Source: Eustoma russellianum (Eukaryota > Streptophyta > Magnoliopsida > Gentianales > Gentianaceae). Taken from it: 64,000 nt of DNA. The notes below the pieces were generated by a model. That model saw only the letters and a program-made list of their open reading frames with translations, was not told the origin of the DNA and did not search any database. Where the stretch lies: NCBI GenBank assembly GCA_036186865.1, contig AP025067.1:18278873-18342872 (forward strand). The letters run 5' to 3'. The position numbers and the translations under genes are program-made. This document shows positions 9,922-21,494 of this stretch, one piece after another. Within the stretch, counting starts at the first letter, position 1, and every line of letters begins with the position of its first letter.

Positions 9922-12883
9922 TGTAGAGAAAAAGGGGGTTTGAGTGATTTCAAAATATATGATTTAAATGAGCTTAAAAACGTGCATAAGATAAATGTGC
10001 ATGATATATTGCATATTACTTGCCTTATATAGTTCATATAATGTTGCCGTACTAACGAGCCATGAAGCTTTAAAGCTTACATCAAATGGCAAACATTTGT
10101 TGTGTTTATACTATTTTCAGGTGCCACCATTAATGAACTTAACTAGTTCATTAAGTGAAGTACTTAGTTAATTAAACTAAGTAGTTCATTAAAGGAAGCT
10201 ACATTTGGACAAGGCACAAAGGCAACAAGACTAAGAAAGAAAAGTCTCCTCCTCCTCTCTTCATCTAATATACACGCCTACATACATATATAAATATATA
10301 TTTTCAGATTTTTTTTAAAAAGGCACATACACATGTATTCCAATGTACTACCGACACGTTATATATTTTACGTACGTATGTTAACGTCACACCATCATAC
10401 TTAACTCATATTTATGAGTATATTCAGGTCTTATATCATATGATATAATTCATGGTGATGCCAAATTAAATACGACACATTAAATGGTTCTAAACCGAAA
10501 ATTATCGTATCGGGCGAATACCGAAACTTCGCCAACGTGTCACGTTTTGCCATAAATAGATGGCCAGCCCCTACACCTTAAAAATCATTATTATTTTCGT
10601 GGCTATGATGCTATTTCCAGCCATAAACATGTGCAAAAAGTTTATATTATGTGTAACATAATATATAAACATGTGCAAAAAGTTGGAATTTAATTAGAGA
10701 AAAAAATCGGGTAATCGATAAACATCGAAAATTCGGTTTTCAAAGTACACATACATGGAACATTTTTGGCACATCATACGAAACGTATCTAGACACTTTT
10801 TACATATGTCATACATCTTAAAGTGTTCTAGAAAATTAGATTAAGGGCTGATTGGAATATAAGATCTGTGTGTTATTAAATGTGCACTATTTTATAAAGT
10901 TTGCAAAAATAAAATTCAGCACATGCATATACATGGTGTACACGCCTATACAGCTGAGATGGAGCATATGTGGAGCCTAGTTGGCATATTGATTGGTCAA
11001 GAATCAATCATACAATGTTGGTGATTTAAAGAAAGAAGCTACAAAAGGTAATGTTTTAAATTTTATCTCATTTGAAACACATGCTGAAAATTTCAGCATG
11101 TGTAGTTATAGCTGGCCGATTTTCATGATTAATGAGCATATAATTTGTGTCTTGAAACATGTGATTAAGAAGAGAATTGGAAGTAATTTGAATAAGATAT
11201 AAATTCATAAAGTGTGATATCTTGAATATCACACATGCTGAAATATTTCAGCATGTGTGTGTATGCACCTTGGCCGAATTCTTGGTCACATTAGTGTCCA
11301 ATTTCATTTCAAAAAATGATGAGAATATTTGCTACTAATTGGTGATTTGTCTTAAAACAAAAATCAATGAAAATTTGGAAGAAATTTGAATTATATCACC
11401 ATGTATCACATGCTGAAATTTCAGCATGACAAGTCCCCATTATGGCCGAAATTTTTACCTTGTTTGGAGAAATTTTATCTTGCTTGATTTGCGTGATAAT
11501 CTTATGAGTTATGGCAATTATTTTATGATGATTTTGGCACATGTTTTTAGTGGAATTCTCAGATTTTCCAAGTCATCAAATGATGACAACATTCAACCAA
11601 TCAATGAGTGCCAAGTAAGCAAAGGTTAAATGATCATCCAATGAGAAGGTGCCAAGTAAGCAAGATCATGTCACAATGATGCCACACATTCTTCCAAGGA
11701 CTTAGAAGACAATTTTAGAGAGGGGGAGAGTACCTAAGGGGACGGCCATTATGCTTAAAAGGAAAGTAAGAAGAGCAAAACAAAAGACAAGAACAAGCAT
11801 TATACTCTTGAAGATAGAAAACGCCTAAAGCCTTGTTCTCTCTACACTTCTTTCTTTGTTCTTTCTAAAAGCCTATTGTACTTAAATTCATATTCTTGAA
11901 TAGGCTTATCTTAGACCACCACATATTCTATATCTTTGTAAAAGATTGATCAAGGTGTAATCAATTTTCAATCTTGCAAGGTGGTGGTGTTCGTGCGTAA
12001 TTGTATTCATCATACAAGGTTTGTAAAGGGTTGGAGTTGGTGTGTAACTCCATCAACCCTGTGGTAAGGTGTATTTGTGCTGTGTGACTAGTGTGAACCA
12101 AGGAAGGTGTTCCTCGAAGACTGGAGTAGGTTGTTTATAACCGAACCAGTATAAAATTCTCGGTGTCATTTATTTTCAGCACTTATATTCTTTTTCATCT
12201 CTGTTTACTCTTTTTGATTACGTTCGTAAAAATAGTAAACGTTTTTCAAAAATTATGAAACTTTCTAGAAACATAGTCACACGTCTTAGGGTTAATTTGG
12301 CACAAGTTTCAACCCTTTTGGATAAGTATAAGTCAATCAAACATTCAAAGTTCTGAGACTAGTGCAGTCTGATTTTCAGGCTTGCAAAGGTTGAGACTTT
12401 GAGTGTGTTTGACTAACTTCCCGAAAGAATTTTTTAAAACTGTTTCAACCCATTTAAATAAAACATAAAAGGGGTTAGTGGTTAAAATTTCAGAGCAATT
12501 GGAGTTAAGTACAAATAGGAATAAATTTTTCAAAACAGTCTACCGTTTCTGGCAGATTCGCGTAATTGACCACCAACGATTTTTGAAGGGGTTAAAGGTT
12601 GAATTTAAATCTGAAATTTTTAGGAGACACTATAACATATGAGGCTAAGTTCTCTCAAAATTTCAGAATTTGTGAAGACCTACAACCTAGTTTTAAAAAT
12701 ATTTTAAAACTGGTCCTGAAAATAGAATCTGTTTCAGAAGTTGAGTTTTTGACCAAAACAATTTTAAAAACCACACACATGCATATGTTTTTAAAACAAT
12801 TTTAAAAACAATTTTAAAAACCACACACTTTCCGCACCAACTATTCAACCCCCCCTTTCTAGTGGTGCCTTGCAGATCCTTCA
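9922..12883 (+). repeat. Copia-1 3' LTR (2962 bp)
   Basis: Direct repeat of 1587-4600 with the same TG start and CA end. It contains the double hairpin (about 10134-10194) and the three palindromes. Compared with the 5' copy it lacks a segment around 10620-10650, where the 5' copy has extra sequence at 2290-2440, and it has other small indels. An extra short repeat of the ATTTTAAAAACCACACA type occurs near its end (12760-12825). It is followed by GGATC. Confidence 0.93.
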
Positions 12884-12888
12884 GGATC

Positions 12889-15536
12889 ATACATGCATAT
12901 GTTGAAATAAAGTCTTCATTGCAAAGATATAAAAAGTGTACTTGCACGCCTAAATCATGTGTGTTTGTGTGTATTACTTATGTAGTTTCATGTATATGGC
13001 TAGGAGGACATCTAGATGAAACATGCATTACAAAAAGTTGGGTAAGATCAGCCCCTCAAGGGTGTGCATGGCACAAAATTGGGAGCTTAGGCATGGATGC
13101 ACCGAATACATAAGAAATGGAAGTAGCTTAGTACACTTTCTTGGAAAAGTGTACCAAAGACCTTCCTTTTCATCATCTTTTATATATGTGCATGGGATAA
13201 TCATCATCTCTTTAATTTCATAGGTTTTCTAATGTGTTTGGTTGATCATGACCATGATTTAGAATGTTTATGGTGCATCATAGTACATACTAGAATGCAT
13301 GCCATAAAAGATCACTTCTTGCATGATCATCACTCCATTTCATGCAATTTTTCTCCAAAGATGGGGCTGTTTTTTCCTCCCTCATTAAGCATGATTTCAT
13401 CACCATCATCATAATGTGTATCTTGATGATTATGGCCTAAGGAAGTGTATTTTCATGGGCGTTATCCTCATATATGTTTGCATGTGCTAGTATCATGATC
13501 ATCACTATGATCATGGTCCTTATGTTCATGATTATGGTGGATGTGATTTCACTTGAGGCTTAATGTGTTAGAATCATAAAATCCATAATCATCGTCATAA
13601 CATATATTCATCGTTGCTTAGAGTGCAACATGGATGTTATATTCTAGCATGTTAGTGACATTGAACAAAGTTGAAAACTTATTGTTGCCATGCATGATGA
13701 CTCTCGGCCATAAGGCCATAGTTGGTATCTATATGACGATCTACACTTATTTGAGTAATACCTAAATGAATATTTCTATAATATGTAAGTAACTAGCATG
13801 TTTGTTACATTGAACAAATTGAAAAACCTATGGGTGTGGTGGAATTCATTCGGCCAAGAGGCCCATTTGAGCACAACTATAATGATTTAAGCTATTTGAA
13901 TAAACCTATGTAAATATATGCATAATGAATATGTTACATAAGGTAAAACAAGGAATAATCAAATCATTAAATTTAAAAGGGACAAGCCACTAAAATAAGG
14001 GATGTTTTGGCCATTTGGCCAAAATGCCCTTTAAGGACAAAAGGGTAATTTCATAATTCAAGGAAATTGAAAAATGGGCTGTTTGGAAGAATTAAAATAA
14101 AACAAGTTGTGGACATATTAAGGGAACAAAAACTAGGAATCTAAAAGACCAAAAAGGGTCTGTTTTGGCAATGAAAACCGAAACCATTAAGAAAGGACAA
14201 AATGGTAATTTCACATAGGAACTTGACATGAGTTATGGACTTAGGGTCTGATTTGATTAGAGACATAAAACCAGTCCAAAAACCGAGCATTCACTTATGC
14301 ATATGACATCATGATTTTCAAACAAAAGATTTTATCTACGATCACATTTACGAAATGGTTATGGCGAAAGATGTTTTAAACTGGCTTTTATGAATAAAAA
14401 ACCGTACTACAAGACGAGTGATTCCATACGAATTATGCATGTTTATGTTGGTCGAGTGTAACACCTTGTCTGGGACAAGATATCTCTACCTTTATGATAC
14501 ATCTAGGATGTTCTGTTATAGAGAGCTGCTTCACATCTGGTCCTGGAGGAGCATGTCAGGGCAAATTACGTAATGGCTGAGTGTAACACTGTGTTTGGGA
14601 CTCAGGGTCTCCGCCATAACACGTCACCCTTAGTCCTATGTACGTATGATGTAACACCGTGGTTAGACCATTGGGATTCATAGACGGTACTTGAGACTAC
14701 TCGGAGGATCATTCGGCATGTCGTGGTTACCGTTCTTACGATACGAAAAGTGTTATAGCCAATTCATGTTTTACAATGTTCACAAAAGTTACAAAAATGA
14801 TATGTTTCTGATTGCTTTATGATGCATGCATCACGTACATACCTCATCGGCACTTGATACTCTTTATGTCATTATCACTCCCATACCTTGCCCTAGTGTG
14901 ACAGTTAATCAGGTACCGATAAACGCATGGAACTGGACTTAGATTATGTTTAAGGGCGATACAGATTATACGAAAGATAACTAAGTTCTAAAATATGGCT
15001 GATGAAAGGCTTAAACTACTTGGTTACCTGTTCGGTTTACTTATGTTATTTATAATGCCTGTTACTTCCATGCTTTTACAGATACGTTACATGTTCTTTA
15101 TTTTACTGTATTCTCTCCACTACCCCGACCCCCATGTATGATCCACTTAATGAATCTAGGCAGAAATACTTGCTGAGCTATTCATTATCGCTCACCCTTT
15201 ATTTTTCATCATGAAAAGACACAGTCCCAAAGCTGGATTATATTGCGGACGGGCTGAGAGGGTAGGTTCCGTGGACTGTCTAGTAACCTCAGTCCCAGCT
15301 TTTGCATTTTGATTTCGCAGATATGTGCTTATGTTTGATGTACTGATGATACTGTATTCGGATATAGCTACTATGCACTCATGTCGATGTTTATTTTAGT
15401 CTATTTTATGATGCTTCCGCTATTCAATACATGTTTATGACGATGTGCATATGAATGTTATCGATTCCTTGTACTTCTCGTAGTAGAGTACGGTGGGTGC
15501 ACCATGCCGAGACATTAGTCCCAAGCAGGTTGTAAT
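12889..15536 (+). repeat. Diverged LTR-like direct repeat A (Tekay-type, plus orientation)
   Basis: From about 13125 to 15536 this aligns, with many substitutions and indels, to about 42960-45373. Shared landmarks are AGTACACTTTCTTGGAAAAG against GATACACTTGCTTGAAAATG, the GAGTGTAACACCTTGTC motif (about 14455 and 44380), the ATTCATTATCGCTCAC motif (about 15180 and 45005) and the terminal AGAGTACGG(T/C)GGGTGCACC region. The far end in copy B reads GGGCGCTATA, close to the GGGGCGCTACA end of Tekay-1 LTRs on their own strand. No gene was found in this 2.6 kb. Copia-1 is inserted at or near its left part. Confidence 0.6.
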
Positions 15537-15539
15537 AGA

Positions 15540-16102
15540 GTTGGACGACTTGAACCAACGGTTAGACGAGAGTGAAGGCCAAGAAACGAGTAGGGCAGCC
15601 CCTAAAACCCAAGCAAGAAGGCCTACCCAAGAAGAATTTGAGGGAGAAAGCAAAAGGCAGCCAACCGTTGAGCCGAGAAGGTTCGTACCGTAACGAGACC
15701 CAAGAAGAAATCAACCACGAAGGTATAATGATGCACACAACCCATTTGAACAGGATGAAAGCGTTTTTGATGATTACTAACCCCGTGATTATTATAGATG
15801 ACAAAATCCCCTTTATCCCCAAGATGACGATTTCTTAAAAACTAAAATAAGGATTCCAACGTTTTATGGTAAAAGCAACGCAAAGGAATATTTAGAGTGG
15901 AAAACTAAAGTGGATTTAATTTTTTTGTGTACAAACGATAGTGAGTTGCAAAAAGTGAGGTACGCGACCATTGGATGTTCAGGATTGCACTAAACTGGTG
16001 GGCTAATCTTTGTAGAAATAGGACTAAAATAAGGCAACCACAAGTCCTAACATGGGAATAAATGAAATATGAATTAAGGCATAGATTCATCCAAAACACA
16101 AA
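15540..16102 (+). pseudogene. Ty3/Gypsy (CRM/Galadriel/Reina-like) gag remnant
   Basis: VIELDDLNQRLDE (from about 15531) begins a gag N-terminal region typical of this chromovirus group. On shifted frames it leads to IPTFYGKSNAKEYLEWKTKV (about 15850-15910) and the matrix/capsid stretch ending ELRHRFIQNT near 16100. Stops and frameshifts are frequent. The zinc-knuckle part is absent: the sequence passes almost directly from RHRFIQNT into the protease. The start codon is not visible; the left side abuts LTR-like repeat A with no primer binding site between them. Confidence 0.75.
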
Positions 16103-16104
16103 TT

Positions 16105-16530
16105 AAGTACTATGATCATTGACTCTGGTTCTTGTGCAAATATGGCTAGTGTTGAACTGGTTAGAAAATTGAACTTACCTATGACTAATCATCCCCCCTA
16201 CAAACTTGCATAGCTAAATGATTGTGGTGAAGTTAGTGTACGTAAGAAAGTCCTGATCTCATTGAGCATTGGTAGTTATAAAGATGATATTCTGTGTGAT
16301 GTTGTCCCAATACATGCTAGCCATATCTTACTTGGTAGACCATGGAGATTTGATAAACATGTGACTTATGATGGTTATTTAAACACATATTCTTTCAAAT
16401 TTAATAGTAAACTGTTTAAATTGCATGCACTTCCACCCATAAGGTCCACGAAGATTAAAAGCATATGTCTAAGTCTAGGGCCGATCCTAAGGAAAAAGAA
16501 GCTGAGAAAAAGTTTGTGGATTGCATGAAA
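16105..16530 (+). pseudogene. Ty3/Gypsy (CRM-like) aspartic protease remnant
   Basis: The frame from about 16108 shows IDSGSCANMASVELVRKLNL, where the catalytic motif is D-S-G, then SIGSYKDDILCDVVPIHASH and ILLGRPWRFDKHVTYDG at about 16336-16390. These match the retropepsin of CRM/Galadriel/Reina-type plant chromoviruses. There is one stop at about 16212 and a frame change after 16465. It lies directly after the truncated gag. Confidence 0.78.
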
Positions 16531-16639
16531 TATGATGCTAAAAACCAAGAGAGTAAGAGAAAAGAAATAGTGTCCGTAGGTACAAAAGAAAATAGGAAGA
16601 AATATGAGTATTTTGCAAAACAAAGAGAGGTGACACATG

Positions 16640-17600
16640 CCCTTCACAACAGCCGAACTGCCTTAATCCTAATTTATAATGAGTGCCTCCTCTCTAGTGA
16701 TGATTTACCCTCAACCTTACCTACATCTATTGCATCCCTTATTCAGGATTATGATGTTCTATTCCCCACTAACCCACCTTCTGGATTACCACCCCTAAGA
16801 GGAATAGAACACTAGATAGATTTTGTCCCAGGAGTTGTCCTCCCAAACAGACCTGCTTATAGAGCCAACCCTACGGAAACCAATGAAATCCAACGACAAG
16901 TGGAAGAACTCTTAGCTAATGGGCAAATCAGAAAGTTGAAGCCCATCTGCTGTTCCCGTTATCATAGTTCCCAAGAAAGATGGCACTTGAGGAATGTGCA
17001 CTGATTGCTGAGCCATAAACAGAATCACTGTGAAATACAGGTACCCTATACCTACATTAGATGATATGTTAGATATGTTGCATGGTTCTAGTATTTCACC
17101 AAGATTGATCTTAGACAAGGCTATTTCCAAGTGAGGATAAAAGAATGAGATGAATGGAAGACATCATTCAAAACAAAATTTGGGCTCGATGAGTGGTTAG
17201 TGGTGCCCTTCGGCCTCACCAACGCCCCTAGTACCTTTATGCGGTTAATGAATGAAGTCTTGAGATCATTCATGGGAAAATTTGTAGTTGTGTACTTCGG
17301 TGATATCCTTATCTATTCCAGAACCATTGAGGATCACCTTGATCATCTTAGAGTCGTCTTTGAAAAACTCAAACAAGAACAACTCTAAGCGAACTTCAAC
17401 AAGTGTTCCTTTTGCTTAAAACGAGTTGTTTTCTTAGGCTTTATAATCACAGCTGAAGGAATAGAAATCGATGAAGAGAAAATTAGGTCCATTGTTGAAT
17501 TGACTACCCCTAAGACTGCAAGATAGGTGCGTAGTTCTATGGCCTTCCAAGCTTCTATAGGAGGTTTATAAAAGACTTTTCTTCCATAGCAGCACCCTTA
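16640..17600 (+). pseudogene. Ty3/Gypsy (CRM-like) reverse transcriptase remnant
   Basis: GLPPLRGIEH (about 16779-16810) is the lead-in. Then come TNEIQRQVEELL, FKTKFGLDEWLVVPFGLTNA and STFMRLMNEVLRSFMGKFVV. The catalytic box reads VVYFGDILIYS at about 17287-17320: the first aspartate of the usual F-D-D is glycine, so the enzyme would be dead even if translated. Stops and frameshifts occur around 16815, 17000-17100, 17386 and 17525. Confidence 0.85.
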
Positions 17601-17604
17601 AATG

Positions 17605-18190
17605 AAATCGTTAACAAAGATGTGCCTTTTCAGTTGAAGGATTCACAACAACAGGCATTTGATGAAGTTAAGAAAAGGCTAACCACTGCACCCATTCTTA
17701 GGTTATTTAACTTTGATAAGACCTTTGAGATTGAGTATGATGCTACTGGAGTGGGTATTGGCGTGGTCTTGACCCAGGAAAAGAAACCCATAGCCTATTT
17801 CTGTGAGAAATTGAAAGGAGCTTCTTTAAATTACTCCACCTATGATAAAGAACTGTATGCCCTTGTGTGATCCCTACAAACTTGGCAACACTACCTCCAA
17901 CCTAAAGAGTTTGTGATCCACACTGACCACAAAATTTTGAAGTACCTTAAAGGGCAAGGTAAGCTAAATAAGAGACATGCCAAGTGGGTAGAGTTTATTG
18001 AACAATTCCCATACGTGATTAAGTATAAGCAAGGTAAGGATAATGTAGTTGTTGATGCCCTTTCTAGGAGATATACCTTAGTGACTACCTTATCATCCCG
18101 ATTCTTAGGCTTTGAATCACTTAAGGAATTGTATACCAATGACCATGATTTCAGCACCATCTTTGAAGCATGTCATGAAGCCCCTTTTTG
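17605..18190 (+). pseudogene. Ty3/Gypsy (CRM-like) RNase H remnant
   Basis: DKTFEIEYDATGVGIGVVL (about 17718-17775), KPIAYFCEKLKGASLNYSTY, IHTDHKILKYLKGQGKLNKR and DNVVVDALSRRY (about 18040-18075) give the RNase H motifs in order. A single TGA at about 17868 separates the two open segments. The C-terminal LKELYTNDHDFSTIFEACHE leads into the integrase. Confidence 0.86.
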
Positions 18191-18200
18191 AAAATTTTAC

Positions 18201-19640
18201 ATGCGCGAGGGCTTCCTCTTTAAGGAGCATAAACTGTGCATCCAACAATTATCCATAAGGGAGATGTTAGTTAAAGAAGCCCATGGGGAAGGGTTTATGG
18301 GATATTTTGGCGTCTTTCAGACCTTAGAAACCCTTAAAGAGCACTTTTATTGGCCCTGCATGCGTGTAGATGTAGAGAAGTCGTGTGGTAGTTGCCTCAC
18401 TTGCAAGCAAGCCCAGTCCAAGTCCCAACCACATGATGTTTCTAACCCTTACATGTCCCTGAATCACCTTGTATTGACCTTTCCATAGACTTTGTTACAG
18501 GCCTCCCTAGGTTAAAATTTATAAGGATAGCATTTATGTTGCGGTCGATAGGTTTTCTAAAATGGCACACTTCATTGTATGCAAGAAAGTAGATGATGTC
18601 ACACATGTTGCTGATTTATTCTTTAGGGAAATTGTTCGATTGCATGGCATGTAAGTGATAGAGACACCAAATTTTTGAGCCATTTTTGGCGTTTTGTGGG
18701 CTAAACTTGGTAGCCAATTGCTATTTTCCACCACTGCTCACCCATAAACTGATGGCCAAACTGAGGTTGTCAATCGTACTCTATCTCAACTCTTGCTTGC
18801 CATCTTGCAAATACACCCTAAGCATTGGAAAGATTGTTTGCCATATGTCGAATTTGCATACAACAGGAGTGTTCATCATGGTACATTGTATAGTCCCTTT
18901 GAGATTATGTATGGTTTTAACCCCTTATCCCCTATTGATTTGATTCACATCCTTGTGCATGAACGTTCAAGTCAATATGGTAAACGAAAAGCTGAATTGA
19001 TCACAAAATTGCATGAGAAAATAAAAACACAACTTGAGGAAAAGATCAAAGCTTATGCACGACATGCAAAAGTAACATAGGAAACATATTTCTTTTGAAC
19101 CTGGTGATTTAGTTTGGTTACATTTGCAAAAAGAAAGGTTTCCTAATGAACGAAAATCTAAATTGATGCCTCAAGGAGATGGACCATTTAAAGTACTTCA
19201 ACGTATTTGTGAAAATGCATATATTCTCGATCTTCCTGAAAGGTATGGTTCAACTTTCTCTACTTTTAATGTAGCTGACCTATCCCCCTTTTCTGTTGAT
19301 CCCTTTGATTCGAGAACGAATCCTTTTAAGGAGGGAGGATCGATGAAGATCAAGGATCCCATCATAGGGTCAACGGCCCAAGCACAAGAAGCAAGGCCAA
19401 ACAACTTGGTTAGGAAGTTGGTAGCTTCTTATGCAAGCATGTGCAAGATAAACCAAAGATTTACTAGGTTCATCATATTGAACACACATGAACCTTTTCT
19501 ATACCTTGCGTGTGTGTGTCTGTGTTTTCTAGTTGTTTTATCTCATTTACAAAGGATTCTTGTTTTCATAACTTTGAGAAGTAAGAGAGTTGATGGCGTG
19601 CAAAATCTTAAGTTTAAAAGGATACAAAAGAAATGATGAT
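18201..19640 (+). pseudogene. Ty3/Gypsy (CRM-like) integrase remnant
   Basis: The N-terminal zinc-binding region EAHGEGFMGYFGVFQTLETL...CGSCLTCKQAQSK is at about 18276-18415; one conserved histidine (GHFG in relatives) is tyrosine here. The catalytic core is degraded (18480-18780). The later core is readable as VEFAYNRSVHHGTLYSPFEI, and the C-terminal domain as LMPQGDGPFKVLQRI and FNVADLSPFSVDPF with RTNPFKEGG at about 19315-19340. The AAGGAGGGAGGAT there is a plausible polypurine tract. No chromodomain is visible. The frame continues to a stop near 19634. Confidence 0.82.
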
Positions 19641-19702
19641 ATCTTGGAAGACAAAGAGAATATTCAAGAGAATGTTTGAAGAGAATGTTTCAAGAGACTG
19701 TT
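19641..19702 (+). other. 3' non-coding part of the CRM-like element, left of Tekay-1
   Basis: Degenerate repeats of a GAATGTTT-type unit (AGAGAATGTTTGAAG, AGAGAATGTTTCAAG) lead into the CTGTT target site of Tekay-1 at 19698-19702. The same style of repeat resumes at 42046, so the two sides were once contiguous. Confidence 0.7.
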
Positions 19703-20426
19703 TGTAGCGCCCCGTACTTGGCTGCGTCCAGGTACGGTACGCCCGCCGTACTTCACTAAGGAAGGTACAAGGCGTCAATAATGCGATACCAGTATTATTC
19801 CATGGATACGCCATGGATGACTGTATAAAGCATCTTTAACAATGGTGGAAGCATGACGAAATCGACAACTGAAACATTCAACATCCCATCATCATATATC
19901 ATAGCGAGTTCCCAAAATACAGCCCAAAAGATAGTACCAACAGCTGGTTATACAAAATATCCTCAAAGACAAGGGTCTAAAGAGTCGCGCTCATTCCTAC
20001 GCTCATGGATTCCTGCTGTGGCTCATCCTCGATGAACTCTACCTCGCACTCACGGGGCTCTGAAAAATATAGAAAAGAAAAGAGTGAGTGATATGTCATC
20101 ACCCAGCAAGTAGACCCGTTGGTCTACTAGAAAATGTACCTGAACAATGAATAAGTACTTCCAGTGATACCTACTTAAAATGAAATCACATACCTGATGT
20201 TCTTTATACCGACGATCATACTAGTAACATAAGGGGGATAAAGGAAAAGACTAACTTTTACTATGTTCCGATGACAATGCCATATGATGCAAAGCAGTAT
20301 GATGTAAACCAAAACAGTACAATACCATGACGCAAAACAGAACAATACAATACAGTGCATTAGATTAGCCATGGCCTATCTTTTCTCCGTATAACCATAA
20401 GTCAGCAACGAATAACTCCGTCTACA

Positions 20427-20824
20427 CAATATCCCAGCAACCTGCGAGAGGAATTACGCATGGGCCAATACAATACAATATCCCGGCAACCTACGAGAGG
20501 AATTACGCACGGGCCAATACAATGCAATATCCCAGCAACCTACAAGAGGAATTATGCATAGGCCAATACAATACAATATCCCGGCAACCTACGAGAGGAA
20601 TTACGCACGGGCCAATACAATGCAATATCCCAGCAACCTACAAGAGGAATTACGCATGGGCCAATACAATACAATATCCCAGCAACCTACAAGAGGAATT
20701 ACGCAGGGCCAATACAATGCAATATCTCAGCAACCTACGAGAGGAATTACGCATAGGCCAATACAATACAATATCCTGGCAACCTACGAGAGGAATAACG
20801 CTTGGGCCAATACAATACAATACC
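20427..20824. repeat. 49-bp tandem repeat array in the Tekay-1 3' LTR (about 8 copies)
   Basis: The unit contains CAATATCCCGGCAACCTACG, AGAGGAATTACGCA and GGGCCAATA. Two variants, one with CAATACAATATCCCGG/TACGAG and one with CAATGCAATATCCCAG/TACAAG, alternate over much of the array, suggesting 98-bp dimers. Its copy at 39363-39760 has the same length (398 bp). There are no unique spacers, so this is not a CRISPR array. Confidence 0.93.
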
Positions 20825-21423
20825 GTAGCCATTATAGTGACATATCGTCTGATACGGGTTTATTTTTCTCTTTAAAAAAATCATTGTAACTTCAAAACAA
20901 AACTATCTCTTTCCAAAACGATATAAGGAGACGCGTGTCATGCAGTGATGAGATGCTCGGATCTAGTCATCATTAGTTACTAGAACATTCTCTAATTTCT
21001 TTTTGAATATTATCAATAATCAATATGTGTAAACGGACATTACATATACACTTTATCTAACTTTCATATAGTTTGTATATACTAAGTATATACCTTAATT
21101 AATCAACGTCATTATGTAAAATAGTAACAATATCCAATTATTTAGCAACCTAGCACTATTTACTCTCAGTTATGTATATACAAATTTATGTACAAAACAT
21201 GATGGCAATTTGAGGTTTAAGAAATAAAGTAACTTGTTGCATATTCTACCTAAGCTTACGTATTCATGCATTTTACTTTTTCTCTCTCTCTTTTTTTCAA
21301 CATTTACCTTCATGATATGTATTGTACAAGCAAAATATTTTATTGGTTTATATATATATATATTCTTTTTTTTTTCCGATCCTTTCCCTCCAGGCCGTGC
21401 ACCCCATGCAACCCTTTATGCTA

Positions 21424-21431
21424 TAATATAT

Positions 21432-21486
<55 letters not shown>

Positions 21487-21494
21487 TATATATT
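21424..21494. repeat. TA microsatellite in the Tekay-1 3' LTR
   Basis: About 70 bp of nearly pure TA dinucleotides with AA interruptions. The matching tract in the other LTR (40365-40429) is pure TA, so the two have diverged in length and composition by slippage. Confidence 0.95.

Larger units (their letters stand above)
1582..12888 (+). mobile_element. Copia-1: complete but decayed SIRE/Maximus-like Ty1/Copia retrotransposon
   Basis: The element is bounded by TG...CA LTRs (1587-4600 and 9922-12883) and flanked by a near-perfect 5-bp target duplication, AGATC (1582-1586) against GGATC (12884-12888). Directly after the 5' LTR is an initiator-Met-tRNA primer site. The internal order is gag, protease, integrase, reverse transcriptase, RNase H, which is the Copia order. 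The unusually long LTRs, the long gag with an acidic serine-rich tail and the series of AAGGGGGAG tracts before the 3' LTR point to the SIRE/Maximus lineage. There is no env-like frame: only about 260 bp separate RNase H from the 3' LTR. Many frameshifts make it non-autonomous. It sits inside an older LTR-like repeat. Confidence 0.93.

Noticed and set aside
20427..20824. Regularly repeated units that look at first like a CRISPR array
   Set aside because: The 49-bp units are head to tail without unique spacers, lie in a retrotransposon LTR and recur in the second LTR.
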